From Shewanella sp. KT0246 (GTDB lineage: Bacteria; Pseudomonadota; Gammaproteobacteria; Enterobacterales; Shewanellaceae), in NCBI RefSeq assembly GCF_019654955.1, contig NZ_BPEV01000008.1, forward strand, positions 1 through 64,000: a stretch of DNA of 64,000 nt. Reading direction: 5' to 3'. The position numbers and the translations under genes are program-made. Positions within the stretch are counted from its first letter, which is position 1. Every line of letters starts with the position of its first letter. Shown in pieces: positions 1 to 9,305 of the stretch. Below the pieces are notes generated by a model. The model saw only the letters and a program-made list of their open reading frames with translations. It was not told the DNA's origin and did no database searches.

Positions 1-992
1 TTTACATCCCTTCTAAAAAATCATTTAAACATGCATTACCAACAGTACAAGCATTAAATGTTTTATTGGTATCATTATTACTTTGTCTTATTTTTTCAGG
101 GTATTTACCTTTTATTTCAACCTTTGGTGAACCATTAATCCCTTTCAGTAAAGATGGATCATTTTTTGATTATGCGATTATATTCCCATTGGTGTTATTA
201 GTTTTATTGGGGGCGCCGATTAAACTAGTTAGATTTTTGGCTATTGGAGTTCCTATATTTTTCTTAGTCACTAATTTTGAAACCGTGAAAGAATTATTTA
301 ACCTGGTAATAGAGTACGTACCAGAGTTTTTTAGATTCTCTCAAACTGACTCTGGTTCATTTTTAGGTTCATTAACTTCATCAATGATTACTTTGGAATA
401 TGGAATGTTCGTCTACTTAGCTGGGGTTGTTGGCTATGTGCTGGTTATTATTGGCTTTAGATACCAAGAAAATACCAAGTTTTGGAGTGTATTATTCTTA
501 AAGGATGACGCAACACTTGTAAACCGTGCAACATTCACAACTGTAGAAGCTTGGTTAAAAGCAACAAGAATTGAAATCACCCTATTTGTAACAGAACTTA
601 AAAATAGTGATAAAGATCAAGCTAAAGAGAAGATTAAGAACATATCGGCTAAAAACCTAACCATTTTCGCTCTATTTTTCTGTTTTGTGATTACGCTGTT
701 TGCTTATTTATTTAACGTGTTATTTCTTAGTAAAAACATGGCTGAAAAAGATGTAAAGCAAGCAATTAAAGAAAGTTACACTCAACATATTTGGGGTGTA
801 GAGACAAGTGTTGATATTGATGATTTATCTATTTCAAGCTGTCAACAATACAGTGATAACCCAATCGGTATTGCGTGTCACATTAGAGCCGAAATCACCA
901 TACGTCTTAAAAATGAAATTCTGAACGTCATAAGTGTTAATGAGATAGAATCATTTCAGTTAGAACACGGTAGATGGGTTTATTACGACTAA
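1..992 (+). CDS. Unknown multi-pass membrane protein (5' end outside window)
   Basis: The frame is open from the left edge of the window to the TAA at 990-992, so the true start is probably upstream. A TTG at 66 is the first possible start inside the window, but it has no Shine-Dalgarno sequence, and the preceding codons (ending in ALNVLL) look coding. The visible part has several hydrophobic segments in the first 140 residues, a basic charged loop, another transmembrane helix (about residues 195-220 counted from the TTG), and a soluble C-terminal domain of about 85 residues. That domain has two cysteines (SSCQQ and IACHI) that could form a disulfide outside the membrane. I do not recognise the family. 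Base composition is AT-rich compared with the next operon. Confidence 0.6.
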   Translation, partial: YIPSKKSFKHALPTVQALNVLLVSLLLCLIFSGYLPFISTFGEPLIPFSKDGSFFDYAIIFPLVLLVLLGAPIKLVRFLAIGVPIFFLVTNFETVKELFNLVIEYVPEFFRFSQTDSGSFLGSLTSSMITLEYGMFVYLAGVVGYVLVIIGFRYQENTKFWSVLFLKDDATLVNRATFTTVEAWLKATRIEITLFVTELKNSDKDQAKEKIKNISAKNLTIFALFFCFVITLFAYLFNVLFLSKNMAEKDVKQAIKESYTQHIWGVETSVDIDDLSISSCQQYSDNPIGIACHIRAEITIRLKNEILNVISVNEIESFQLEHGRWVYYD

Positions 993-996
993 TCTA

Positions 997-1044
997 GAAT
1001 AAGTAGGGTCAGGAATAAGTAGGATCAGGAATAAGTAGGATCAA
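997..1044. repeat. Three tandem 16-bp repeats just after the first gene
   Basis: Three head-to-tail copies of GAATAAGTAGGRTCAG occupy 997-1012, 1013-1028 and 1029-1044. The last copy ends in A instead of G. They begin four bases after the stop codon at 992. The phrase 'agggtcagg' resembles debris often left next to REP-associated transposases, but no transposase is present here, so this link is only a guess. Confidence 0.8.
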
Positions 1045-1102
1045 AGCAAACTTTATTGCCTACCTAATTACCTGCCTAACAATACCCGACTCAACTTGAG
1101 CT

Positions 1103-1153
1103 AAAAAAACGCTAACCGCTTGGTTGTTACCCAAGTCGATTAGCGTTTTTTTT
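1103..1153. terminator. Bidirectional intrinsic terminator
   Basis: AACGCTAA (1108-1115) pairs with TTAGCGTT (1140-1147). An A-run precedes the stem and a T-run follows it, so it can stop transcripts from the first gene (+) and from cydC (-). Confidence 0.8.
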
Positions 1154-1221
1154 GTTGTCATTAACGTTTCAAAAATGTTTGCCAATACTTTTCAAACGAT
1201 ATCAAAACGACAACAGCCCTA

Positions 1222-3000
1222 TTAAGCTTCTTTACCTAAATGCTTATACAAGCTTTGGTAATCAGCACTGCTTGCCATTAATTGCTGATGGTCACCACTA
1301 TCGGTTATTTGTCCATTTTGGATCATATGAATACAATCCATTTCAGCCATGGCGGTTAAACGGTGGCTTATCATCAACATGGTTTTGCCTTTTGCTAAGG
1401 CAAATAACAGTCGTAATATTTCGCGTTCGGTGCGCTTATCCAGCCCTTCTGTTGGCTCATCTAGTAATAAAATTGGCGCATCACGCAGTAACGCTCTAGC
1501 CACACCAATACGGCGTTGTTCGCCACCAGAGAGTTGGCGGCCACCTTCACCAATCCAACTATCTAAGCCGACTTCTTCACCGCGATCTGTGGTGGTTTTT
1601 GAACTCAGTAACGTCTCTAAACCAACTTGCTTAAGCACTGCGGTTAAACGCTCATCATTGGCTCGTCTTTTTTGACCTTCAACATAAGGCAGTGCAATGG
1701 CTAGGTTGTCTCGTACTGTGCCAGCAAACAAATGAATTCGTTGGCTAACAACAGTCATTGAGCTACGCAATGTTGCTTCATCAAACTCACTAATATCACG
1801 TCCGCCCAGGCTAATTTGGCCTTGCTGCGGTTGCCATTCGCGGGTGATTAAGCTGAGTAAACTCGACTTACCACAGCCTGTTGCGCCTAACAGTGCAACC
1901 TTACTGCCTTGGGGTAAATCTAAATTCAAGCCAGATAATACTTTCGCATCAGCTTGATAACCAAAGTGAATATTACTGAGCTTTATGTCGCACAGTTCAA
2001 GCTTATTAACCTCACCAAACACCACATCAGGTGTTTGCTCGGTGACTTCCGAAATACGTTTAGCCGCTAATACACAACCTGATAAATGCTGGAAGGCACC
2101 AGAGATTGGCATCATCATTTCAATGGTGGCCATGGTGGCAAATACCATCATCGCCATTAACGGACCAGGCGGCACGCTGTCACCCACACCTTGGCCAGCA
2201 AGATACATCATCATGACGACCGCTGCGCCATTAACCATAATTAATAGTGCTTGGCTTAAGCCAGTAATATGCGCCATTGCGGTTTGGCTGGTAAATAACG
2301 ATAACTCAGCTTCACGTAGCTTTTGACGATAACGGTCATTTGCCGAAAATAAAGTTAGCTCGGCTTGCCCTTGAATCACATCTAATATCAACACTCGAAA
2401 GCTTCGTTTACTATCAACAACAGCTTCGCCCGGCTCTCTACCCAGACGATAAAACACCAAAGGTAAAACAACCCAAGCAGCGATTAACAATGCACATAAG
2501 CTAATGGCTAACGAGGCATCAAACCAAGATAAGAAGGCATAAAGTGCAACCACCGTCAGTAATGAAGCGGCCATTGGCACTAATAATCGTAAATAAAGAT
2601 GATCAAGGGTGTCGATATCGGCCACTAACCGATTAAGCATATCCCCTTGTCGCAAGCCTTTTAGGTTACTAGCACTTAATGGCAGTAGCTTTTTCCACGA
2701 CCAAACGCGAAGTTCAGTTAGCAGTTTAAACGTGGCTTCATGGGTCGCTAATCGCTCACCATATCGACTGGCGGTTCGGGCTATTGATAGAAAACGCACC
2801 CCACCAGCAGGAGTGAAAAAGTTAAACGCAAGCGCGGTTGCTGCTGTTAATCCTGCAATAGCGGTGGCGGATAAAAACCAACCCGACAGCGACAATAACC
2901 CAATACCAGCAATGATCGTGGTGCAAGTTAGCAATAAACCAACCGACATCATTAACCACTGACGCTTAAATAACTTAATGAAAGGCAGTAATAGCTTCAT
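1222..3000 (-). CDS. cydC: CydC, subunit of the heterodimeric cysteine/glutathione ABC exporter
   Basis: This is an ABC half-transporter of 592 residues. With CydD it exports glutathione and cysteine to the periplasm, which is needed for cytochrome bd assembly and cytochrome c maturation. The N-terminal half (about 1-320) holds six membrane segments and starts in the style typical of CydC (MKLLLPFIKLFKRQW, then GLLSLSGWFLSATAIAG). The nucleotide-binding half has Walker A GATGCGKSS near residue 377, the signature LSGGEQRRIGVARALL near 488 and Walker B ILLLDEPTEGLD near 513. Its ATG overlaps the cydD stop by one base (TAATG), so the two are translationally coupled. The transcript ends at the hairpin at 1103-1153. 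No cydAB genes are in the window. Confidence 0.95.
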   Translation of the reverse strand: MKLLLPFIKLFKRQWLMMSVGLLLTCTTIIAGIGLLSLSGWFLSATAIAGLTAATALAFNFFTPAGGVRFLSIARTASRYGERLATHEATFKLLTELRVWSWKKLLPLSASNLKGLRQGDMLNRLVADIDTLDHLYLRLLVPMAASLLTVVALYAFLSWFDASLAISLCALLIAAWVVLPLVFYRLGREPGEAVVDSKRSFRVLILDVIQGQAELTLFSANDRYRQKLREAELSLFTSQTAMAHITGLSQALLIMVNGAAVVMMMYLAGQGVGDSVPPGPLMAMMVFATMATIEMMMPISGAFQHLSGCVLAAKRISEVTEQTPDVVFGEVNKLELCDIKLSNIHFGYQADAKVLSGLNLDLPQGSKVALLGATGCGKSSLLSLITREWQPQQGQISLGGRDISEFDEATLRSSMTVVSQRIHLFAGTVRDNLAIALPYVEGQKRRANDERLTAVLKQVGLETLLSSKTTTDRGEEVGLDSWIGEGGRQLSGGEQRRIGVARALLRDAPILLLDEPTEGLDKRTEREILRLLFALAKGKTMLMISHRLTAMAEMDCIHMIQNGQITDSGDHQQLMASSADYQSLYKHLGKEA

Positions 3001-4853
3001 TACACATCCTCCCTTTTAGTTTGCACATCGGTCTGGGTTGACTGTGGCTCATCAACATACAGTGATAAACCGTCATCATCCTGTTGTTGCATGTTTTTAA
3101 ATAAACCCGCTTGAGCGCTCAGCAAAGCATAATCCCCTTGCTGCACAATCTGACCATGCTCAACCACTAAGATGTTATCCATGCCTTGTAACTGATCAAG
3201 TCGATGAGTCACCATCACGCAGGTTTGCTGCGACATGGCTAGTTTAAGAGAATCTGATACCAGTTTTTCACTGTGGCTATCAAGGCTTGCTGTAGGTTCA
3301 TCAAGTAGAAATAAACTCGCTGGTTGTGCTAACGCACGCGCAAGGGCAATACGTTGCGCTTGGCCTACAGAAACCCCTGCCGCTTGGTCGTTAATCACGG
3401 CATCTAGGCCCTGCGGGTGCTGATGAACAAACTCAGCAATACTGGCTTTTTCCAGTAATGCCATTAGTTGAGAGTCGGTTAATTCAGGGTTGGCTAAGCA
3501 GACATTTTCGCGGATGCTGCCATGGAATAACTGTGGGTCTTGGCCAAGCCATGCTAGATGAGCTCGCCATTGCTGCTTATCCAATACGCTTAACTCAACA
3601 CCGTTAACTTTAAGGGAGCCTTTATAAGGAAGAAACCCTAACAATGCATTAAGTAAGCTTGTTTTACCCGCGCCGCTTGGGCCAACAATCGCCACCTTTT
3701 GCCCTGCTGCCACCTCAAATGAAATGGGGCCTAACAGTGATGTACCTTCTAAGGTCAGCACTTCTAAATCAGCAGCTGAGATAGCAATATTATCTAATGA
3801 CACATTATGATGCTGCGCTGTTTGCTCACTAAAATTACCGTCCACCTGTTTTAATGGATTTGGATGTTCAAGTAATTCAACTAGCGCTTCAGCAGCACCA
3901 ATCGCTTGCGCTTTTGCATGATAATGAGTGCCTAAATCTCGTAGCGGCTGAAAAAACTCAGGGGCTAATATCAGAATAAACAGGCCAGTAAATAGGGTAA
4001 TCCCTGCGCCATAGTGACCAAAGTTAAGGTGGTCTAAATAGCTAAAGCCAAAATACACCGCCAATACCGCAATCGAAAGCGCAGCAAAAAACTCTAATAC
4101 TGCCGAGCTTAAAAACGCCATTCGCAGTACCGACATGGTTCTTTGTCTGAAGTCCTCTGAAGCCGTCTCAATTTTATTCACTTCTGTTTCGCCGCGGTGG
4201 AACAACTTCAGCGTGCTTAATCCTTTTAAACGATCCATAAAATGGCCACTTAAGCGTGATAATGCGCTGAAGTTTTTACGATTAGCATCAGCAGCGCCCA
4301 TGCCAACCAAAATCATAAACATAGGAATAAGCGGCGCAGTGGCAAATAATATAAGCCCTGCGGCCCAGTTAAGCGGGAACACCGACACTAAAATAATTAG
4401 CGGAATAAATCCGGCCAACATCATTTGCGGTAAATATTTGGCATAAAAGTCGTGTAAATCTTCAACCTGTTCGAGCACGATACTCGCCCAAGCTCCGGCG
4501 GGCTTACCTTTAATAAACGCAGGGCCCAAGTCGGTAAGCTTATTTAATACAGCTTCACGAATATCACTACGAAGTCGTTTACCTGCCTCAAAGCTTAAAC
4601 GTTCACGGGCGTAGGCAAGTACTGCACGAACAATAATGAGTGTCACTAATGCAATAAACTGGCTAGTAAAACTGGCCATAGGTGATTCAAGCATAATCAC
4701 GCCATGTAAAATATGCGCCAACAAATAAGCTTGCATCACAATCGCGACACCGTTTAGTGCACCGGTAAAAATGGTGAGTTTCAAGAATATGCCACAAGAA
4801 GACTTTTGTTGCTTAAGCCACTGGCCGAGAGATTTTTCTAAGGTTTTATCCAT
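3000..4853 (-). CDS. cydD: CydD, subunit of the heterodimeric cysteine/glutathione ABC exporter
   Basis: This is the partner of CydC and the first gene of the minus-strand cydDC operon. The 617-residue protein has a six-helix membrane domain in about residues 20-320. It is followed by an ATPase domain with Walker A GPSGAGKTSL near residue 394, signature VSVGQAQRIALARAL near 495 and Walker B LFLLDEPTASLD near 517. The signature has V and V where the consensus has L and G (VSVGQ), which is a normal asymmetry in this heterodimer. A 35-residue polar tail rich in Q and D follows the ATPase domain. The family assignment is secure. Which thiol it prefers cannot be read from sequence. Confidence 0.95.
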   Translation of the reverse strand: MDKTLEKSLGQWLKQQKSSCGIFLKLTIFTGALNGVAIVMQAYLLAHILHGVIMLESPMASFTSQFIALVTLIIVRAVLAYARERLSFEAGKRLRSDIREAVLNKLTDLGPAFIKGKPAGAWASIVLEQVEDLHDFYAKYLPQMMLAGFIPLIILVSVFPLNWAAGLILFATAPLIPMFMILVGMGAADANRKNFSALSRLSGHFMDRLKGLSTLKLFHRGETEVNKIETASEDFRQRTMSVLRMAFLSSAVLEFFAALSIAVLAVYFGFSYLDHLNFGHYGAGITLFTGLFILILAPEFFQPLRDLGTHYHAKAQAIGAAEALVELLEHPNPLKQVDGNFSEQTAQHHNVSLDNIAISAADLEVLTLEGTSLLGPISFEVAAGQKVAIVGPSGAGKTSLLNALLGFLPYKGSLKVNGVELSVLDKQQWRAHLAWLGQDPQLFHGSIRENVCLANPELTDSQLMALLEKASIAEFVHQHPQGLDAVINDQAAGVSVGQAQRIALARALAQPASLFLLDEPTASLDSHSEKLVSDSLKLAMSQQTCVMVTHRLDQLQGMDNILVVEHGQIVQQGDYALLSAQAGLFKNMQQQDDDGLSLYVDEPQSTQTDVQTKREDV

Positions 4854-5190
4854 TACATTCCTGAAGATGACAGCACTAAATGAGGAAAATTGCCGCAGTA
4901 TCGCAAGCTAAGAGGTTAGATAACAGCCGCTTATAGAGAAGTGTTAACTGATTCACACATTGCTAATAAACACTGTGTTAATGATGAACTATAATTCTAC
5001 GCGATAGTCATTGCTAGAGCAGTATAAGAAAGGTAAATTTTTGTTCATTATTTAAAGGCTGAATCACGGCTGACTCTTGCTTAAACTAACAAACTTAAAT
5101 CTTACTTCATTTGAGTTTATACGCTTAAAAGGACTATCACGATTAATTTAAATGCATCACTTTCTAACAGGATGAAGAAGGTATTATTAA
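4854..5190. other. Divergent intergenic region between cydD and the GGDEF gene
   Basis: This 337-bp AT-rich region must hold promoters for both cydDC (-) and the diguanylate cyclase (+). A purine-rich stretch (gatgaagaaggt, about 10 bases before the ATG at 5191) can serve as the ribosome site. I found no convincing operator or small gene. Confidence 0.4.
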
Positions 5191-6072
5191 ATGGACGTTG
5201 ATCTTTCAGCTCTTAGAGCACAAGCTTTTAACTACTTATTTGATGCAGTGGTTGTCACAGATGCTGCAGGCATTGTCATCGACTGGAACTGTGGTTCTCA
5301 ACAGCTATACGGCTATAGTAAAGAGGACATTATCGGCCAGCCCGTCAGTCTGCTTCACGTCCCCGAAGACAGCGCTTCCATCACTGATTTAGTCATATCC
5401 TCAGTCGAACAACACGGCAAGTGGACAGGGGAAATCCGCTTCTTGCATAAAGATGGCTCTATCGGTTGGGTTGAGTCCATGTGTGTACCGCTATTTGATA
5501 ACAACCAACAATTTATCGGCGCTTTAGGCATTAATCGTGATATCACTAAACGCATTGAAGATGCACAGCAATTATTGAATTTAGCTTGCTACGACCAACT
5601 AACTCAAATCCCAAATCGTCACTTATTGATGGATAGAGTGAAACACTCTATTGAACGCTGTAAGCGCCTTAGCACTAAATTCAGCCTATTTTACTTAGAT
5701 TTAGATGACTTTAAAAAGATCAATGATACCTATGGTCATTGTAATGGTGACAAAGTGCTTATTGAAACCGTAGCAAGGCTAAATGAGGTTATTAGGGAAT
5801 CTGATACATTAGCGAGAATGGGCGGCGATGAGTTTGTATTACTGCTTGAAGATATCGAAGATAACAATGATAACTCCCACATGGCAGATCTGATAATTAG
5901 TGCGTTAGATAAACAATTTACTATTGATGAACAGAAAATATTACTCAATTGCAGTGTCGGTATCGCGACCTTTCCCGACTCGGGTGATGACTTTGATACC
6001 TTAATTAAAGCGGCAGACTTTGCCATGTATAAATCAAAACGCCAAGGCGGCGCGACTTATCGGTTTGGTTAA
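5191..6072 (+). CDS. PAS-GGDEF diguanylate cyclase
   Basis: Predicted cytosolic enzyme that makes cyclic di-GMP from two GTP. Residues 8-120 form a PAS domain with the typical opening (FDAVVVTDAAGIVIDWN) and a PAC-like end (IGALGINRDITKRI). Residues 130-293 form the GGDEF domain (LTQIPNRHLLMDRV, FYLDLDDFKKINDTYGH, GGDEF near 209). The active-site motif is intact. An RESD inhibitory I-site lies exactly five residues before GGDEF, so product feedback inhibition is expected. There is no membrane segment or EAL domain. The PAS ligand is unknown. The gene stands alone and is convergent with the DUF3626 gene. Confidence 0.92.
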   Translation: MDVDLSALRAQAFNYLFDAVVVTDAAGIVIDWNCGSQQLYGYSKEDIIGQPVSLLHVPEDSASITDLVISSVEQHGKWTGEIRFLHKDGSIGWVESMCVPLFDNNQQFIGALGINRDITKRIEDAQQLLNLACYDQLTQIPNRHLLMDRVKHSIERCKRLSTKFSLFYLDLDDFKKINDTYGHCNGDKVLIETVARLNEVIRESDTLARMGGDEFVLLLEDIEDNNDNSHMADLIISALDKQFTIDEQKILLNCSVGIATFPDSGDDFDTLIKAADFAMYKSKRQGGATYRFG

Positions 6073-6090
6073 GCGACTTTATCAGATTTC

Positions 6091-7143
6091 TTAAATCCCA
6101 AACTTAACTAACACATGCCACATTAACTTGAGCTGCTGAATTTGCTGAGCTTGCTTACTTCGCTCACTCCATGACACAGGGCTTTGTGACAACACTTGCG
6201 CTGCGCGGCCAATAACCTCAGCTGTAATGATATTATCTCGAGCGATGACTTTGGCTAAATCTGGCATCGCGGCACCGCGAAAATCATCTGGCACCTTCGC
6301 AACCTCAAGCTGATAGCCTTGGTGCCATAGCAGTTCAATATCGTATTCACTGCACAAGGTTTGCATCACCTCTCCGATATCTGTGTCTTTAAAGCTAGGA
6401 TCCGCTACCAGATAGCCAATATCATTATCTAATGATACTTTTCCATGAATTTGCGCTTCAATGTAATGGTCAAGATTAGACAGCGCACTACGCTCAAACC
6501 TAGCATTTACTCCCTTTGAAAGCTGATAAGACACATGCTCAACAATCCCTGCAGGCTTAATGTCTTTAACGCCTAATGCATATTGGCGCTCAAAGCATTC
6601 GCTCAATAACGCAGCCAAAACCACTTCAAAGCAATTCAAGGTGCCTTTTTCTTTGGGCAAGCGGTATGAATCCATGTAACTGAACGTACAACGTGAAAGC
6701 ACTTGAGTATGAGTCAAGAAATAACAGCTACCAAATCGAGGCGCGGGCCCCATCGGGCATAAACCAATATCTAGCGCTCCGTACTTAGGGCGCAGCTTCA
6801 CACCTGAATAGCTATTGCCAAAAAGCTGGTTCTCCCAATGATCTCTTGGTCCACCTAATTCAGGCGATAGCTGCCCATTGGAAATATGAGTTTCAAACTG
6901 ACTTTTATAACATCCATCTTTCAATAACCCTGCGGCCACTGATAAGCCACGGCTATCGATTCGATCTGGATGAAAGTGTAATGCAACGCGGCCATGCTGA
7001 TGCAGGGATTGCATTGCTTGCTGGACATTAAAGGTTGGAATGTTGGACATTAGCAGCACATTTTTAATCACAGAGCTGGAATGCTCACGCAAACAAGCAA
7101 CAGTATGTTCGATATGTAACTGCGCTGCAGACTTTCGATTCAT
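6091..7143 (-). CDS. DUF3626 family protein
   Basis: A 350-residue protein that I assign to DUF3626 from the blocks HFHPDRI, GLLKDGCYKSQFETHISNG, LGGPRDHWENQLFG, YGALDIG and GSCYFLT. The function of the family is not established. A GTG lies directly before the ATG at 7143. GGGAGGG six bases upstream of the ATG fixes this start. The HFHPDR segment, with many conserved histidines and aspartates, suggests a metal or nucleotide site, but that is inference. No signal peptide or membrane helix is visible. It is monocistronic. Confidence 0.75.
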   Translation of the reverse strand: MNRKSAAQLHIEHTVACLREHSSSVIKNVLLMSNIPTFNVQQAMQSLHQHGRVALHFHPDRIDSRGLSVAAGLLKDGCYKSQFETHISNGQLSPELGGPRDHWENQLFGNSYSGVKLRPKYGALDIGLCPMGPAPRFGSCYFLTHTQVLSRCTFSYMDSYRLPKEKGTLNCFEVVLAALLSECFERQYALGVKDIKPAGIVEHVSYQLSKGVNARFERSALSNLDHYIEAQIHGKVSLDNDIGYLVADPSFKDTDIGEVMQTLCSEYDIELLWHQGYQLEVAKVPDDFRGAAMPDLAKVIARDNIITAEVIGRAAQVLSQSPVSWSERSKQAQQIQQLKLMWHVLVKFGI

Positions 7144-7606
7144 CACTTGCCCTCCCTGTGCTTTTGTTTGATCGTGTCAGAGCACTCTTCCAAGTACACT
7201 ATTTTAAGTGCAATTTCTCTAGCTCACTTTACTAAGTGTTCAGCCAGGTTCACTGTACTAAAGCTGTGCTAAGTACGGTGCCAACTACCCTGCTAAGTGC
7301 TTGTATTTCATTGTATGTAAAATAATCGTCATTAGCACAAAAGATTAAAACTAATTCATCATTTGAGCATATAAAGCTGAAATAAAACTAATTAGCAATG
7401 CTTGATACCTTTTAACTCTGCCTCAAAAGCCAATAAAATAAATGGACTGCAATATTAGCCCTGCTCAGCTACAGACTTGGATTAAAGAGGAATATTTAAG
7501 CGATTAGATGGCGCTCTAGCAGTGTTTCAGGTAAGCTTCACGGCCGCCATTAATGGCCCCCCTATTCAGTCATAGCAACGTATACGTTGCCCAAAGAGAT
7601 CATTCT
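7144..7606. other. Long leader/promoter region upstream of rhlE
   Basis: This region of about 460 bp separates the DUF3626 start from rhlE. It is AT-rich and has no coding-like frame. An ATG at 7553 is in frame with rhlE, but has no Shine-Dalgarno sequence and would add 18 residues absent from RhlE proteins. Long untranslated leaders are common for cold-inducible helicases, but I see no clear structured element. Confidence 0.35.
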
Positions 7607-9061
7607 ATGAGTTTTGCCTCACTAGGCTTAAGCGCAGCAATTTTAAAAGCTGTTGAAAAACAAGGGTATGACACCCCATCAGCAATCCAAGAACAAGCTA
7701 TTCCTGCCGTCCTAGAAGGCAAAGACGTAATGGCAGCTGCCCAGACAGGTACTGGCAAAACTGCAGGCTTTACTCTGCCGCTATTAGAATTACTCTCAAA
7801 AGGTCCGCGCGCTAAGCGTGGCCAAGTCCGTGCATTAGTACTGACACCTACGCGTGAACTTGCAGCTCAAGTGGCTGAAAGCGTATCGACTTACGGCACT
7901 AACTTACCGCTGAAATCTGCAGTTGTGTTTGGCGGCGTATCAATAAACCCACAAATTACAACCCTAAGAAATGGTGTTGATATTCTAGTAGCGACCCCTG
8001 GGCGTTTATTAGATTTATGCCAACAAAAAGCCTTAAGCTTTAGCCAACTTGAAGTACTGATCCTTGATGAAGCCGACCGCATGTTAGATATGGGCTTTAT
8101 CCGCGACATTAAAAAAGTATTGGCCATGCTGCCAAAACAACGCCAAAACCTAATGTTCTCAGCGACCTTTTCAGACGAAATCCGTGATTTAGCAAAAGGC
8201 TTAGTGAATAATCCCGTTGAGATTTCAGTGACACCGCGTAATGCGACTGCCAACACAGTTGAGCAAAGTGTTTATGCCGTAGACAAAAGCCGTAAAGCGC
8301 GCATCTTAACTAAGTTAATTAAAGAGAATAACTGGCATCAAGTACTGGTATTTTCTCGCACCAAGCATGGCGCTAACCGCTTAGCGAAAAACTTAGATGC
8401 TGACGGCATTAATGCTGTTGCTATTCACGGTAACAAAAGCCAAGGTGCACGTACTAAAGCTCTTGCTGACTTCAAAGCAGGCAAAGCACAAGTGATGGTA
8501 GCAACTGATATTGCTGCCCGCGGCATTGATATTGACCAACTGCCATTTGTGGTTAACTTTGACTTACCTAATGTCCCTGAAGATTATGTTCATCGTATTG
8601 GTCGTACCGGCCGCGCTGGTGCAACAGGTTTAGCCGTGTCTTTGGTTAGTGATGAAGAAGTTAAGTTACTGCATGACATCGAAAGACTGATTAAGCGCAC
8701 TGTTGAACGAAAAGTGATTGAAGGCTATGAAGCTTGCCATGACTTACCTGAAGCAAACTTAAAAGGCGGACATCGCACGGCTAATCATAAAAAGCCTAAT
8801 CCGAATCGCCGTAAGCATGCCAACCAAACTGATAGCCAAAAACAAGGGCAAAATCAGGGCCAAAAACAAGGTCAACGTCCAGCGCCTAAAGGCAATTCAG
8901 ATAAGCCAAGCCAGCGTCAACGCGCACGAGCTCGTGCAGAAGCAGAAAATGCGCAGTCAAATGGTGCTAAGAAGCCTCAACGCCGTCAAGGCCGCGCTGA
9001 TAACGCAAACTCGCAAACGTCGTCAGGAAAAGTTGACCCGTATGCCAATGCAAGACGTTAA
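7607..9061 (+). CDS. rhlE: RhlE-type DEAD-box ATP-dependent RNA helicase
   Basis: An RNA helicase of 484 residues that unwinds RNA during ribosome maturation and mRNA turnover. The start [13 protein letters not shown] matches the N-terminus typical of RhlE and has an AAAGAG ribosome site. All family motifs are present in order: Q-motif ([11 protein letters not shown]), motif [45 protein letters not shown] and [10 protein letters not shown]. After about residue 375 comes a basic tail rich in Q, G, R and N with imperfect KQGQ/NQGQ repeats. Such tails usually bind RNA non-specifically. A second RhlE-like gene lies at 34141 and DbpA at 11180. Confidence 0.93.
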   Translation: MSFASLGLSAAILKAVEKQGYDTPSAIQEQAIPAVLEGKDVMAAAQTGTGKTAGFTLPLLELLSKGPRAKRGQVRALVLTPTRELAAQVAESVSTYGTNLPLKSAVVFGGVSINPQITTLRNGVDILVATPGRLLDLCQQKALSFSQLEVLILDEADRMLDMGFIRDIKKVLAMLPKQRQNLMFSATFSDEIRDLAKGLVNNPVEISVTPRNATANTVEQSVYAVDKSRKARILTKLIKENNWHQVLVFSRTKHGANRLAKNLDADGINAVAIHGNKSQGARTKALADFKAGKAQVMVATDIAARGIDIDQLPFVVNFDLPNVPEDYVHRIGRTGRAGATGLAVSLVSDEEVKLLHDIERLIKRTVERKVIEGYEACHDLPEANLKGGHRTANHKKPNPNRRKHANQTDSQKQGQNQGQKQGQRPAPKGNSDKPSQRQRARARAEAENAQSNGAKKPQRRQGRADNANSQTSSGKVDPYANARR

Positions 9062-9145
9062 TAACAGCGCACTCATTACCGCATTAGTACTCGTCTAATT
9101 TGTCAGCGTTAAAGCTAATGTGTAAATAGAGTAACCTGTCGTTTC

Positions 9146-9181
9146 AAAAGCATGAAAGCCTATCGCTTTCATGCTTTTTTT
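9146..9181 (+). terminator. Intrinsic terminator of rhlE
   Basis: AAAAGCATGAAAG (9146-9158) pairs with CTTTCATGCTTTT (9166-9178) and is followed by a T-run. Confidence 0.85.
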
Positions 9182-9248
9182 ATACTCGTCATTTACCTAA
9201 ACCCTTACCTCAAACGTTATTCTGAAACGCTAAAAGTTGCCAGATTGA

Positions 9249-9293
9249 ATGACATCGTTCATGATTATTAAATCATCATTATGAAAATGTCAT
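9249..9293. promoter_or_regulatory. Imperfect palindrome upstream of an unknown gene
   Basis: ATGACAT (9249-9255) and ATGTCAT (9287-9293) are inverted copies flanking an AT-rich, partly symmetric core (TTCATGATTA...ATCATTATGAA). It ends 12 bases before the ATG at 9306, so it could be an operator or fold in the mRNA leader. The binding protein is unknown. Confidence 0.4.
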
Positions 9294-9305
9294 CATGGAA
9301 GATTT

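Noticed and set aside
1152..1499. Plus-strand open frames across the cydC gene and similar ones across cydD, mpl, phoX and pyrC
   Set aside because: They are antisense to strongly supported genes, with no ribosome sites or recognisable domains.
7553..7606. Longer start for rhlE at 7553
   Set aside because: No ribosome site, and the extra 18 residues are not typical of RhlE. The ATG at 7607 has a Shine-Dalgarno sequence and the standard N-terminus.
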